Shown here: one piece after another, positions 55,235-63,840 of the stretch | Layout: every line of letters starts with the position of its first letter | Numbering within the stretch: the stretch's first letter is position 1 | Assembly (NCBI RefSeq): GCF_032401055.1 | Contig: NZ_CP135529.1 | Span: forward strand, 1,426,001-1,490,000 | Direction: 5' to 3' | Length of the DNA: 64,000 nt | From: Tardiphaga sp. 709 | GTDB taxonomy: Bacteria > Pseudomonadota > Alphaproteobacteria > Rhizobiales > Xanthobacteraceae | Translations under genes and position numbers: made by a program | Notes under the pieces: generated by a model | The model's database searches: none | What the model was told of the DNA's origin: nothing | What the model saw: the letters and a program-made list of their open reading frames with translations, nothing else

Positions 55235-56860
55235 ATGACTGTTCTCACCGGTGGCGAAGCCATCGTCAGCGGGCTCAAGGCGCATGGCGTCGACACAGTC
55301 TTCGGCCTGCCCGGCGCGCAGGTCTATGGTCTGTTCGATGCCTTTCATCAGGCGAATCTCAATGTCATCGGCGCGCGTCACGAACAGGCCTGCGGCTATA
55401 TGGCCTTCGGCTATGCCCGCGCCTCCGGCAAGCCTGGCGTGTTCAGCGTCGTGCCCGGCCCCGGCATTCTCAATGCCAGCGCAGCGATGCTGACCGCCTT
55501 CGGCTGCAACGAGCCGGTGATGTGCCTCACCGGTCAGGTGCCGAGTGATTACCTTGGCAAGGGCCGCGGCCATCTGCATGAGATGCCCGACCAGCTCGCG
55601 ACACTGCGCAGCTTTGTAAAATGGGCGGAGCGCATCGACTATCCCGGGGACGCGCCGACAAAAGTAGCGCGCGGCTTCCAGGAGATGATGTCCGGCCGCC
55701 GCGGCCCCGTGGCGCTGGAAATGCCATGGGACGTGTTCACGCAGCGCGCGGAAACCGCCGCAGCGACGACGCTTGAACCATTCGCCGCGCCCTCGCCCGA
55801 TCCTGACCAGATCAAGGTCGCAGCCGCGCTGATCAAGACCGCCAAGGCACCGATGATCTTCGTCGGTGCAGGCGCGATGGACGCAGGCGACGACATCCTC
55901 GCACTCGCCGAGATGATCGACGCACCCGTGGTCGCGTTCCGCTCGGGGCGCGGCATCGTCAGCAATGCCCATGAGCTCGGCCTCACCATGGCCGCCGCCT
56001 ATAATCTGTGGCCGCAGACCGATCTCATGATCGGCATCGGCTCGCGGATGGAATTGCCGACCACGTTCCGCTGGCCGTTCCGGCCAGACGGCTTGAAGTC
56101 CATCCGCATCGATATCGATCCCGTCGAATTCAGGCGTCTCACGGTTGATGCGCCGATCGTTGCCGATGCGACAGAAGGAACGCGCGCGCTGGTCGCCGCC
56201 GTGAGCAAGGTCGGATACACGAAGACGGCCGGGCGTCGTGAGACGATCCGCACAGCCTCGGCGAAAGCGCAGAAAGACATCCAGGCGATCCAGCCGCAGA
56301 TGGCCTATCTCGACATCTTGCGCGACGTGCTGCCCGACAACGCCATCGTCACCGATGAGCTGTCGCAGGTCGGCTTCACCTCATGGTTCGGCTTTCCGGT
56401 CTATCAGCCGCGCACCTTCATCACCTCGGGCTATCAGGGCACGCTCGGCTCCGGCTTTCCCACTGCACTCGGCGCCAAGGTCGCGCAGCCGGACCGGCCC
56501 GTTGTCGCCATCACCGGCGATGGCGGCTTCATGTTCGCGGTGCAGGAACTGGCGACGGCCGTGCAGTTCAAGATCGGCGTGGTGACGCTGGTGTTCAACA
56601 ACAATGCCTATGGCAATGTGCGGCGCGACCAGTTGCAGGTGTTCGACGGCCGCGTGGTGGCTGCCGATCTGGTCAATCCGGATTTCGTCAAGCTCGCGGA
56701 GTCGTTCGGTGTTGGTGCTGCACGGGTGACGTCACCGGAGGAGTTCAAGCCGGCGCTGGAGAAGGCGCTGGCCGACGGCGGGCCGTATCTGATCGCGATC
56801 GACGTGGTCAGGGACTCGGAAGTCAGTCCGTGGGCGTTCATTCATCCGAAGAAGCCGTAA
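55235..56860 (+). CDS. Thiamine diphosphate-dependent enzyme (acetolactate synthase/benzoylformate decarboxylase superfamily)
   Basis: 541 residues with the three ThDP domains: PYR (GLPGAQVYGLFDAF, catalytic Glu in ARHEQACGYMA), central domain, and PP domain with the metal motif GDGGFMFAVQELATAVQ ... NNNAYGN. It starts 15 bases after the FAH gene, so it is co-transcribed. It could decarboxylate a 2-oxo acid feeding the hpa pathway (inference); ALS-like carboligation is the alternative. Confidence 0.85.
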   Translation: MTVLTGGEAIVSGLKAHGVDTVFGLPGAQVYGLFDAFHQANLNVIGARHEQACGYMAFGYARASGKPGVFSVVPGPGILNASAAMLTAFGCNEPVMCLTGQVPSDYLGKGRGHLHEMPDQLATLRSFVKWAERIDYPGDAPTKVARGFQEMMSGRRGPVALEMPWDVFTQRAETAAATTLEPFAAPSPDPDQIKVAAALIKTAKAPMIFVGAGAMDAGDDILALAEMIDAPVVAFRSGRGIVSNAHELGLTMAAAYNLWPQTDLMIGIGSRMELPTTFRWPFRPDGLKSIRIDIDPVEFRRLTVDAPIVADATEGTRALVAAVSKVGYTKTAGRRETIRTASAKAQKDIQAIQPQMAYLDILRDVLPDNAIVTDELSQVGFTSWFGFPVYQPRTFITSGYQGTLGSGFPTALGAKVAQPDRPVVAITGDGGFMFAVQELATAVQFKIGVVTLVFNNNAYGNVRRDQLQVFDGRVVAADLVNPDFVKLAESFGVGAARVTSPEEFKPALEKALADGGPYLIAIDVVRDSEVSPWAFIHPKKP

Positions 56861-56880
56861 GGACCTCCACTCTCTCGATC

Positions 56881-56963
56881 GTCATGGCCGGACTTGTTCC
56901 GGCCATCCACGTCTTGGTCTGAGCGAAGAAGGCGTGGATGCCCGGGACGAGCCCGGGCATGAC
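56881..56963. repeat. Palindromic repeat (CATGGCCGG/CATCCACG type)
   Basis: Imperfect large palindrome: GTCATGGCCGGACTTGTTCC at the left and GACGAGCCCGGGCATGAC at the right, with perfect inner arms CATCCACG / CGTGGATG. It sits between convergent genes and may act as a transcription end. Confidence 0.8.
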
Positions 56964-56985
56964 GGTGCGGGGTGAGAATGTGTTG

Positions 56986-58203
56986 CTACTGCTTCACCGG
57001 CGGATCCAGCAGCGTGCAACCGCCATCTGCGATCGGCCGCATGATGTCTTCCGCCTTCACCTTGCCCTTGATGGTGAGCAGGTCCCACTCGCCCTTGACT
57101 TCCGAGGGCTTCTTCACTTCCGCCAGCAGCATGTCGTTCATCAGCCGGCCGTCCTCGCGCACGCGGGCGCCCGGCGCGAAGAAATCATCCACCGGCATCG
57201 CCTTCATCTGACGCATCACCTTCAAGCCGTCATTCTCGTTGGCGGCTTCCGCGGCGCGCAGATAGTGCTTCACGGCGCTATAGACGCCGGCCTGCGCATG
57301 GGTTGGCATCTTGCCGTGCTTGGCGAGGAAGCGCTTGCCGAATGCACGGCTCGCATCGTCATTGTCCCAGTAATAGCCCTCGAGATACTGCACGCCCTGC
57401 GTGGCTTCGGAGCCGAGCGCCTTCACCGAGGTGAGATAGAAGATCAGCACGGCCAATTTCTGCTTGCCCTCGCCGATCTGGAATTCGCGTGCCTGCTTGA
57501 TATTGGTGACGGTGTCGCCCGAAGCATTGGCGAGCGCGATCACCTTGGCGCCGGAGGATTGCGCCTGCAGCAGGAAGGACGAGAAATCCATCGTGCCGAC
57601 CGGATGCTTCACCGCGCCGAGGACCTTGCCGCCGGCAGCTTCCACCACTTTCGAGACTTCCGCCTGCATGGCGATGCCGAAGGCGTAATCCGCCGTGATG
57701 AAATACCAGGTGTCGCCGCCCTGCTTGACCACGGCCTTGGCGATGCCCTGCGCCAGCGAATAGGTGTCGTAGAGCCACATCGCGGCGGTCGGCGCGCATT
57801 GCTTGCCGAACACGTCGGCGGTGGCCGAGCCGACATGCACCAGCACCTTGCCGCGCTCGCGCGCCATGTTCTGCACCGCCAGCGAGATCGCCGAATTGCC
57901 GATGTCGAAGATCGCGTCGACGCCCTGCTGATCGTAGAGATCGCGCGCCAGCGATACGCCGATATCGGTCTTGTTCTGATGATCCGGGCCGAGCATTTTC
58001 ACCGGCAGGCCGCGTACCTTGCCGCCGACATCGTCGATCGCGAGCTGCGCCGCGACCACACTGCCGGTGCCGCCGGCATCGGAGAACACCGAACTCTTGT
58101 CGTTCAGCACCGCGATGGTGAGAGGTTTGGTGATGGGTTCGGCAAGCGCCGAACCGTTCAGGCAAGCAACAGCAATGGCAGCCAATATGCCCATTCGGGT
58201 CAT
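56986..58203 (-). CDS. ABC transporter substrate-binding protein (Liv/urea-amide type I fold)
   Basis: 405 residues from ATG 58203 (AGGAA upstream; a longer frame opens at 58269). Signal peptide MTRMGILAAIAVACLNGSALA. Periplasmic type I binding fold (IAVLNDKSSVFSDAGGTG, YWDNDDASRAFGKRF). No permease or ATPase is adjacent; it may use a Liv system elsewhere. A perfect 20-base palindrome lies upstream. Confidence 0.88.
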   Translation of the reverse strand: MTRMGILAAIAVACLNGSALAEPITKPLTIAVLNDKSSVFSDAGGTGSVVAAQLAIDDVGGKVRGLPVKMLGPDHQNKTDIGVSLARDLYDQQGVDAIFDIGNSAISLAVQNMARERGKVLVHVGSATADVFGKQCAPTAAMWLYDTYSLAQGIAKAVVKQGGDTWYFITADYAFGIAMQAEVSKVVEAAGGKVLGAVKHPVGTMDFSSFLLQAQSSGAKVIALANASGDTVTNIKQAREFQIGEGKQKLAVLIFYLTSVKALGSEATQGVQYLEGYYWDNDDASRAFGKRFLAKHGKMPTHAQAGVYSAVKHYLRAAEAANENDGLKVMRQMKAMPVDDFFAPGARVREDGRLMNDMLLAEVKKPSEVKGEWDLLTIKGKVKAEDIMRPIADGGCTLLDPPVKQ

Positions 58204-58270
58204 TGTCGTTTCCTCGTTCTGGTTTTTATTGAGGAAAGCGTAATGGCGGCCGAATGCCTTGGCCAGCAAA

Positions 58271-58290
58271 ATTTAATCGATCGATTAAAT
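58271..58290. promoter_or_regulatory. Perfect 20-bp palindrome upstream of the binding-protein gene
   Basis: Arm ATTTAATCGA followed immediately by its complement TCGATTAAAT. It is AT-rich in a GC-rich region, 68-87 bases before ATG 58203: a strong candidate operator. No regulator gene is adjacent. Confidence 0.6.
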
Positions 58291-58313
58291 CGAATTCCGA
58301 CGCGCGGAAAGCA

Positions 58314-59558
58314 TCAGACGACTGGCGTCGCTGCGCTCCGCCGCTGCCACCGAACCGCAGCAAGTGCCAGTAGTCCAGCACCGGCCACAGCCCAGCACGC
58401 GATGGGCGCCCAGTGCAGCAGCGGCGCATAGTCCGGCAGCTTCTGCAATCCGCCGGCGACCGCAGCCATGCGTGCGAAAGTTGCGAGCGCGAGCGCCGAG
58501 AAGACGAGACCGATGACCTTGCCCTCCGCGCCGGTCTCGCCGATCGCCATCGCCGCCGACACGGCGCTCATCATCATGCAGCCCCATGCCGCGCCAGCGA
58601 TGAATTGCGCCGCGATCAGCATGTTGAGATTGGCAGCGAACTCCGCGCCGATCACCGCACACGCGCCGAGCAATCCGGCTACGCCAATGACGAAAATTCC
58701 GCCCTGGCGCTTCACCACCGCGCTGGCCGGAAACATCGCGATGTTGAAGCCAATCCAGAATATCGGCATCAACCATTCCAGATCGGCCGGCCTGGCGAAG
58801 CGCAGGAACATCGGCGCGCTGTTGATGCTGAAGTGAAGCTGGAAGCCCAGCGCAAGGATGACCATCGCAGCGATGAACAGCATGGGCACACGGCCGAGCG
58901 CCTTGCCCTGCGCCGGCGAAGCCTTTGCCTCACGGGCGCTGACCTGCACGAGGCCACGCTCGACGCGCGACAACGCCAGCGTCACAACCAGCAAAACCAC
59001 GCCGGCAAGAACGAAAGGCAGCCGCGGATCGACGCCGCGCAATGTCACGCCGAGATAGGGCGCCAGCGCACCGGCGACGCCATAGCCGAGCATGGCCAGC
59101 GCGGCGAGAAACGGCCGCGACGGGCGCGCGGCATATTTGCCGAGCAATGTCAGCGGCGGCGCGCGCAAGGCCGAGGATGTCGCCGACCAGATCACGATCA
59201 ATGCGATCAGCGCGACTTGCGCCCTCGGTCCCTGCCCGGCAACGAAAGGCAGCGCGACAAAGGCCGCACAGGACACCGCGGTCAGGATGCCGACAATGAG
59301 GCCGAGCCGCCCGACTACGCGCGCAATCCTGTCGGCGACCAGACCCATCGCCGTATCGGCGACAGTGAAGATCGCCTGATCGAGCATGAGGATGAAGATG
59401 ACGACGGTCGGCGCAATGCCGACATCGGCAGCGAGCTTTGGCAGATAGATCACATAGGTGACCCAGCCCAGCGTGAAGACCAGTTGCAACACGGCGAGAT
59501 AGATGCCCGCAGCATTGCTGGCGGCGGCTTGTGTGCCGGTTCGTTCCTGCTCGCTCAT
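58314..59558 (-). CDS. Major facilitator superfamily transporter
   Basis: 414 residues, twelve predicted helices; the MFS loop motif between helices 2 and 3 reads GLVADRIARVVGR. ATG 59558 has GAGGGG upstream; the longer frame from 59615 is not needed. Substrate unknown; it may act with the downstream binding-protein gene or be independent. Confidence 0.85.
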   Translation of the reverse strand: MSEQERTGTQAAASNAAGIYLAVLQLVFTLGWVTYVIYLPKLAADVGIAPTVVIFILMLDQAIFTVADTAMGLVADRIARVVGRLGLIVGILTAVSCAAFVALPFVAGQGPRAQVALIALIVIWSATSSALRAPPLTLLGKYAARPSRPFLAALAMLGYGVAGALAPYLGVTLRGVDPRLPFVLAGVVLLVVTLALSRVERGLVQVSAREAKASPAQGKALGRVPMLFIAAMVILALGFQLHFSINSAPMFLRFARPADLEWLMPIFWIGFNIAMFPASAVVKRQGGIFVIGVAGLLGACAVIGAEFAANLNMLIAAQFIAGAAWGCMMMSAVSAAMAIGETGAEGKVIGLVFSALALATFARMAAVAGGLQKLPDYAPLLHWAPIACWAVAGAGLLALAAVRWQRRSAATPVV

Positions 59559-59639
59559 TTTCCCCTCACCCCGCCCGACCATAGAATGGTCGCGGCAGCC
59601 AAGGAAAGCGTTCAACGCGCGGCGTTCAACAGGTCTCGT

Positions 59640-60290
59640 TCAACAGGTCTTGCGGAAGGTCAGATTGATGCGCTGACCGCCCATGACCGGATGTTCGCCG
59701 TCCGGCAGCGGCGCAACGCCGTGATAGGCCAGCCGCGACGGACCGCCCCAGACCACGACATCACCATGGGTCAGACGATAGCGCTTCTGCGGCGCGCTGC
59801 GGGTGAGACCACCAAACAGAAATGTCGCCGGCAGGCCAAGCGAGACCGAAACGATGGGCGCGTGCAGATCCAGCTCGTCCTTGTCCTGGTGCAGCGAGAG
59901 TTTGGCGCCGGGCTTGTAGCGATTGATCAGGCAGGCATCCGGCACGAAGGCCTCGAAGCCGGCCTGAACCGCCGCACGTGCGGCGAGATCGCGAAACGGC
60001 GCCGGCATCTCGGGCCATGGCTTTCCACTGTCGGGATCGAAGGGGTCGTAGCGATAGCCGCGTGCGTCAGACACCCATCCGACCCGGCCGCAATTGGTCA
60101 TGGCGACCGACATGGTGTGACCGCCCGGCGTGACCAGATGGCGGAACGGCGCCGCCTTCACGATGACGCGCAGCGCTGCGATCACATCCAGCTGTTCGGC
60201 AGCAAAGAAGTTACGCAGCAGAACGGCTCCCTCGGCGAGTTCCTCGCGCGCAGGCTGGTCATCCCTGATATCGGCGAACAGGTCGGTCAT
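59640..60290 (-). CDS. alkB: AlkB-type alpha-ketoglutarate-dependent DNA repair dioxygenase
   Basis: 216 residues. The Fe(II) triad is His134 and Asp136 (LHQDKDE) plus His190 (AYHGV); the 2-oxoglutarate and active-site arginines are Arg207 and Arg213 (QRINLTFRK). AlkB oxidatively removes methyl groups from 1-methyladenine and 3-methylcytosine in DNA and RNA. It follows a second 2OG-Fe(II) oxygenase gene by 21 bases on the same strand. Confidence 0.93.
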   Translation of the reverse strand: MTDLFADIRDDQPAREELAEGAVLLRNFFAAEQLDVIAALRVIVKAAPFRHLVTPGGHTMSVAMTNCGRVGWVSDARGYRYDPFDPDSGKPWPEMPAPFRDLAARAAVQAGFEAFVPDACLINRYKPGAKLSLHQDKDELDLHAPIVSVSLGLPATFLFGGLTRSAPQKRYRLTHGDVVVWGGPSRLAYHGVAPLPDGEHPVMGGQRINLTFRKTC

Positions 60291-60311
60291 CGCGGTTGTT
60301 CAGTCGTCCCG

Positions 60312-61055
60312 TCACTTCGCATCGTGAAAGATCACCCCGAGCGTATGGCGCCGCCCGGATTTCACCCGGCTGACGCCGTGGCGCAGATTGACGCGATAAC
60401 TGCCGCGCGTGCCGGCAACCGGCCGGTGATGCACGGCGAACACCACGGCATCGCCCTGCCGCAAGCCTACCACTTCGGCGCGCGACTGCATCCGCGGCCG
60501 CTGCTCCGTCAACACGAATTCTCCGCCGGTGAAATCCTCACTGGGTTCCGACAGCAGGATCGCGACCTGCAGCGGAAACACATGCTCGCCATAGAGATCC
60601 TGATGCAGGCAATTGTAGTCACCGGCTTCATATTGCAGCAGCAGCGGCGTTGGTCGGGTCTGTCCGGCATCATGGCAGCGCTTGAGGAATGCGGCGTGAT
60701 CGGCGGGAAAGCGGACGTCGATTCCCATCGCCTCGTTCCAGCGATTGGCGATCGTACTCAATGGTCCGTAGAGCGCCGGACGCAGGCCGGCGATCGGATC
60801 GGGCAGCGGATAATTGAAATACTTGTATTCGCCGCGGCCAAAGCCGTGGCGGCCCATGACGATGCGGCTGCGGAACTGGGCGTCGTCGGGATAGAGCGAT
60901 GCGAGGTAACGGCACTCATCGGCGGTGAGCAGTTTTTCGAATACCGCACAGCCCTGGGCGTCGAGATCGGCGCCGATGCGCTGCCAGTCGATGGCCTCGA
61001 CGCGGGCCTGCGGCGCGTCATTGTTTTCTGGGCGCTTCTTCGCGAGTGAAACCAT
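60312..61055 (-). CDS. 2OG-Fe(II) oxygenase (prolyl-4-hydroxylase-like), partner of alkB
   Basis: 247 residues with a double-stranded beta-helix core: His151 and Asp153 (LHQDLYGE), His226 (RHGVSRV) and Arg236 (GRRHTLGVIF). Upstream of alkB in one probable operon. The substrate is unknown; pairing with AlkB suggests nucleic acid or stress-related repair (inference). Confidence 0.88.
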   Translation of the reverse strand: MVSLAKKRPENNDAPQARVEAIDWQRIGADLDAQGCAVFEKLLTADECRYLASLYPDDAQFRSRIVMGRHGFGRGEYKYFNYPLPDPIAGLRPALYGPLSTIANRWNEAMGIDVRFPADHAAFLKRCHDAGQTRPTPLLLQYEAGDYNCLHQDLYGEHVFPLQVAILLSEPSEDFTGGEFVLTEQRPRMQSRAEVVGLRQGDAVVFAVHHRPVAGTRGSYRVNLRHGVSRVKSGRRHTLGVIFHDAK

Positions 61056-61373
61056 GTCATCGCCTCCGTCATCCGGCCGCGATCAGGGTGTCATGGCCTG
61101 TTGGCCATTTTGGGGAGATGGGCGGGTGAAGCCACCCGATTTCTGGCCCTCTAACCTCTCCCCGCCTTGCGGGGAGAGGTCGCCGCGTCTTCGCGGCGGG
61201 TGAGGGGCATGGCAGGAGAGAAAAGGCACGCGCGGAACCCCACCGGATCGAAGAACGGGTACCCGAGAGCGCGCGCGTGCGGTGACGGCGGTAACCGCCC
61301 CTCACCCGCTCCGGCTGCGCTGCGCTTCGCCGGATCGACCTCTCCCCGCAAAAGCGGGGAGAGGTTAAGAACC
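61056..61373. other. Intergenic region dominated by a repeat
   Basis: 318 bases with no credible gene; most is the palindromic repeat at 61152-61367. The first 95 bases must hold the promoter of the leftward oxygenase-alkB pair; no clear promoter motif was seen. Confidence 0.5.
61152..61367. repeat. Palindromic repeat (CCTCTCCCCGC type)
   Basis: Outer arms TAACCTCTCCCCGC (61152-61165) and GCGGGGAGAGGTTA (61354-61367); each end is also a hairpin (CCTCTCCCCGC cttgc GGGGAGAGG). The inside carries CGCCGCGTCTTCGCGGCG and a CCCCTCACCC / GGGTGAGGGG pair. Confidence 0.88.
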
Positions 61374-62063
61374 TCAGCCCACCACCGGCAATGTCTTCAC
61401 ATCATAGCCATGGCTGATCTTGCGCTTCAGCACCGGGTCTTCGATCTCGTAATCGAAACGCTCGGCAGGACGGATGCCGCCCTTGGCGGCGAAGGTGCCG
61501 CCGAACATGGCGGTGCCGTCTGGCAGCTTGTCGCTGTCGAAACCTTTCTTGACCAGTTCGGCCACCGGCAGCATGCCGCTCAGCAGGCCCTCCTGATACA
61601 GCACCTTTTCGCCCTTGATGGTGGCCCAGGAGCGCAGGATGATCTGGTCCCAATGCGGAAGCGCTTCGGACAGTTCCCACACCACCGGCGCAATCGGCTT
61701 GTCGCACATCTGCTTCGACACGGTGATGTTGTAGGTCTCGACCTTGCGGTCGGTATGGTCGGAGCCGACACCGACATAGGTCTTGCCGCCTGACGCAAAC
61801 AGGCAGAATTCGACTTCGCCCGATGAATTCTCGTCGGTGCATTCGATCATGCCATCGGTGGTGAAGCGGCGCGCCGAGCAGCGGTAGTAGATCGGCGTCG
61901 ATGCCGGCGGCGCGATGCCGAGCGCTTCGAGTTCCTTGATGTGATGATCGCGCGCGACGGGATCGCGGCCGGTCCAGCCGGCGATGACGCCCTGGGTGAT
62001 CTTGAGCGTCAGCGGCGTCTTGGTGCCTTTTGCGTCCAGCGTGAACGCGATCTCGGTGGTCAT
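61374..62063 (-). CDS. DUF2848 family protein
   Basis: 229 residues recognised as DUF2848 (AGWTGRDPVARDHHIKELEALGI, VGVGSDHTDRKVE, QMCDKPIAPVVWEL). These proteins look like FAH-type small-molecule enzymes but have no assigned reaction. 24 bases after the amidase stop, so the two are in one operon. Confidence 0.85.
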   Translation of the reverse strand: MTTEIAFTLDAKGTKTPLTLKITQGVIAGWTGRDPVARDHHIKELEALGIAPPASTPIYYRCSARRFTTDGMIECTDENSSGEVEFCLFASGGKTYVGVGSDHTDRKVETYNITVSKQMCDKPIAPVVWELSEALPHWDQIILRSWATIKGEKVLYQEGLLSGMLPVAELVKKGFDSDKLPDGTAMFGGTFAAKGGIRPAERFDYEIEDPVLKRKISHGYDVKTLPVVG

Positions 62064-62087
62064 GCGTGTATCCTCAGGTTTTAGAGA

Positions 62088-63452
62088 TTAACCGCGAACG
62101 GTGGTTTCAATGCCCGCGGCGAGTTCGAAGATGCGGCGGTCGGAGCCGCCAGCAGCGGCCAGCATCAGGCCGACAGGCGCTTCGTCCTTTGCGTGGATCG
62201 GCAGCGAGATGGCGCAACCGTCGATCATATTGATCAGCGTGCAGTTGCGCAGCGCCATCAGGTTCTGCTTCGAGAACACCTTGTCGTCTTCCATGTCGGC
62301 AATCGACGGCGGCGTGATCGCGCAGGTCGGCAGCACCAGCGCGTCAAAGGGCGCGATGCGCTTTTCGGTGCGCGCGATCAGCGAACGGCGCATCGGCAGC
62401 AGGTCGAGATAGTCGGCGGCGTTCTGGGTCTCGCCGCGCTGGATGCGCAGCGCGACGCGCGGATCATAGACGTCGCCCTTGCTGGCGAGGAGGTAGCGAT
62501 GCCAGGCATAGCTTTCCGCCGCGGTGAAACCGCCCTTGGTGCTCATCGGTCCGATGTCGTTGAACTCAGGCACTTCGATGCGCTCAATGATCGCGCCCTT
62601 GTCGGCGAGCTTCTTCAGCGCGCGCTCGAAGGCGGCTGCGACGACAGGATCGAGATCGTCCATCGCCAGCGTGGTCGGCACTGCAAGGCGCATGCCCTTG
62701 ATCGGGCGCGGGGTGAGCTCGAATTCCGGCTCGCCGGCAAGTACCGCGTCCATCGCCGCGCAGCAGGCGACCGAGCGCGCGAGAGGACCGATGCTGTCGA
62801 GCGTGAAGGACAGCGGCACCGCGCCATCGAGCGGCACACGGCGCTGCGTCGGCTTGTAGCCGACGATGCCGTTGAAGGCCGCCGGAATGCGGCAGGAACC
62901 GCCGGTGTCGGTGCCGAGTGCCGCATGCGCCATGCCATCGAGCACAGAGACGGCGGCACCGGAGGACGAGCCGCCCGGCACATGGCCAACCTCGCGCTTC
63001 CACGCGCCTTTGGGCGTACCGTAATGCGGATTGGTGCCGATACCCGAATAGGCGAATTCGACCATGTTGGTGCGCCCTATCACCACAAAGCCGGCGCGGC
63101 GCAGACGTGCGACGGTCGGAGCATCGGCATCGGCGGGCGCGGAATCGTCCAGCGCGCGCGAACCGGCGCGGGTCACCTGGCCCTTGATGTCGAACAGGTC
63201 CTTGATGGAAATCGGAATGCCGGCATAGCGCGATGGCGCGGCATTGACCTTGCGCAGCGCATCCATGGCATCGGCCGCGGCCAGTGCCGCATCCTTGTCG
63301 ACATGGATGAAGGTGCGCGCGCCCTCGCCGTTCCGATCGGCGATTTTGGCCAGACAGGCTTCGACCAGTTTGCGGGAGGTGGTGCGGCCGGCGGCGAGAT
63401 CGGCGGCCAGGCTGGCGAGGGTCGGTGCGGTCTGGTGGAAGTCGTTGCTCAT
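62088..63452 (-). CDS. Amidase signature family enzyme
   Basis: 454 residues from ATG 63452 (the frame opens at 63569). Catalytic Lys84 (SIKDLFD), Ser run GGSSSG (160-165) and Ser186 (TDTGGSCR) make the Ser-Ser-Lys triad. Hydrolyses an amide; exact substrate unknown. Operon with DUF2848 and AtuA-like genes. Confidence 0.9.
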   Translation of the reverse strand: MSNDFHQTAPTLASLAADLAAGRTTSRKLVEACLAKIADRNGEGARTFIHVDKDAALAAADAMDALRKVNAAPSRYAGIPISIKDLFDIKGQVTRAGSRALDDSAPADADAPTVARLRRAGFVVIGRTNMVEFAYSGIGTNPHYGTPKGAWKREVGHVPGGSSSGAAVSVLDGMAHAALGTDTGGSCRIPAAFNGIVGYKPTQRRVPLDGAVPLSFTLDSIGPLARSVACCAAMDAVLAGEPEFELTPRPIKGMRLAVPTTLAMDDLDPVVAAAFERALKKLADKGAIIERIEVPEFNDIGPMSTKGGFTAAESYAWHRYLLASKGDVYDPRVALRIQRGETQNAADYLDLLPMRRSLIARTEKRIAPFDALVLPTCAITPPSIADMEDDKVFSKQNLMALRNCTLINMIDGCAISLPIHAKDEAPVGLMLAAAGGSDRRIFELAAGIETTVRG

Positions 63453-63492
63453 GGTCGCGGCATCCTGTGTGTCTTGCCGGACCCGCAGGTGG

Positions 63493-63825
63493 TCACGGCG
63501 CCCGGTCGGTATCGCCGAAAGTGTCCTCGATTTCCAGATCGAGCAGCGCGGAGCTGAGCGATTTGCCATGCGCGTCGAGCGCCAGCGATCGCGTCACCCC
63601 GCCGCCAAGCGCCTGATCCATCACGAAGTTCAACGCCGCCAGATTGGGCAGTTCATAGCGGACCACCTCGCCCGCGACGATGCCCGCAAACAGGGCCTTC
63701 ACGCGCGCGGCGGTCACTTGGGATACTATCAACGGATATAGCTTTGCGTCAAAGGCAATTACCGAGATGTTGGAAATGTTGCCTTTGTCACCTGTGCGGG
63801 AATGGGCGATCTCGCGCAGCTTCAC
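63493..63825 (-). CDS. AtuA-like small protein (ferredoxin-fold C-terminal domain type)
   Basis: About 110 residues. GTG 63825 (VKLREIAHSRTGDKGN) is preferred over TTG 63840 because AGGGAG lies about seven bases upstream. The AHSRTGDKGNISNI motif is the hallmark of the small partner of DUF1446/AtuA proteins. In other genomes the large partner lies directly upstream, which here is the window edge. Confidence 0.8.
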   Translation of the reverse strand: MKLREIAHSRTGDKGNISNISVIAFDAKLYPLIVSQVTAARVKALFAGIVAGEVVRYELPNLAALNFVMDQALGGGVTRSLALDAHGKSLSSALLDLEIEDTFGDTDRAP

Positions 63826-63840
63826 GTCATGCTCCCTCAA

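Noticed and set aside
58413-61049. 878-codon plus-strand frame
   Set aside because: Runs antisense across the MFS, alkB and oxygenase genes; composition is that of a shadow frame.
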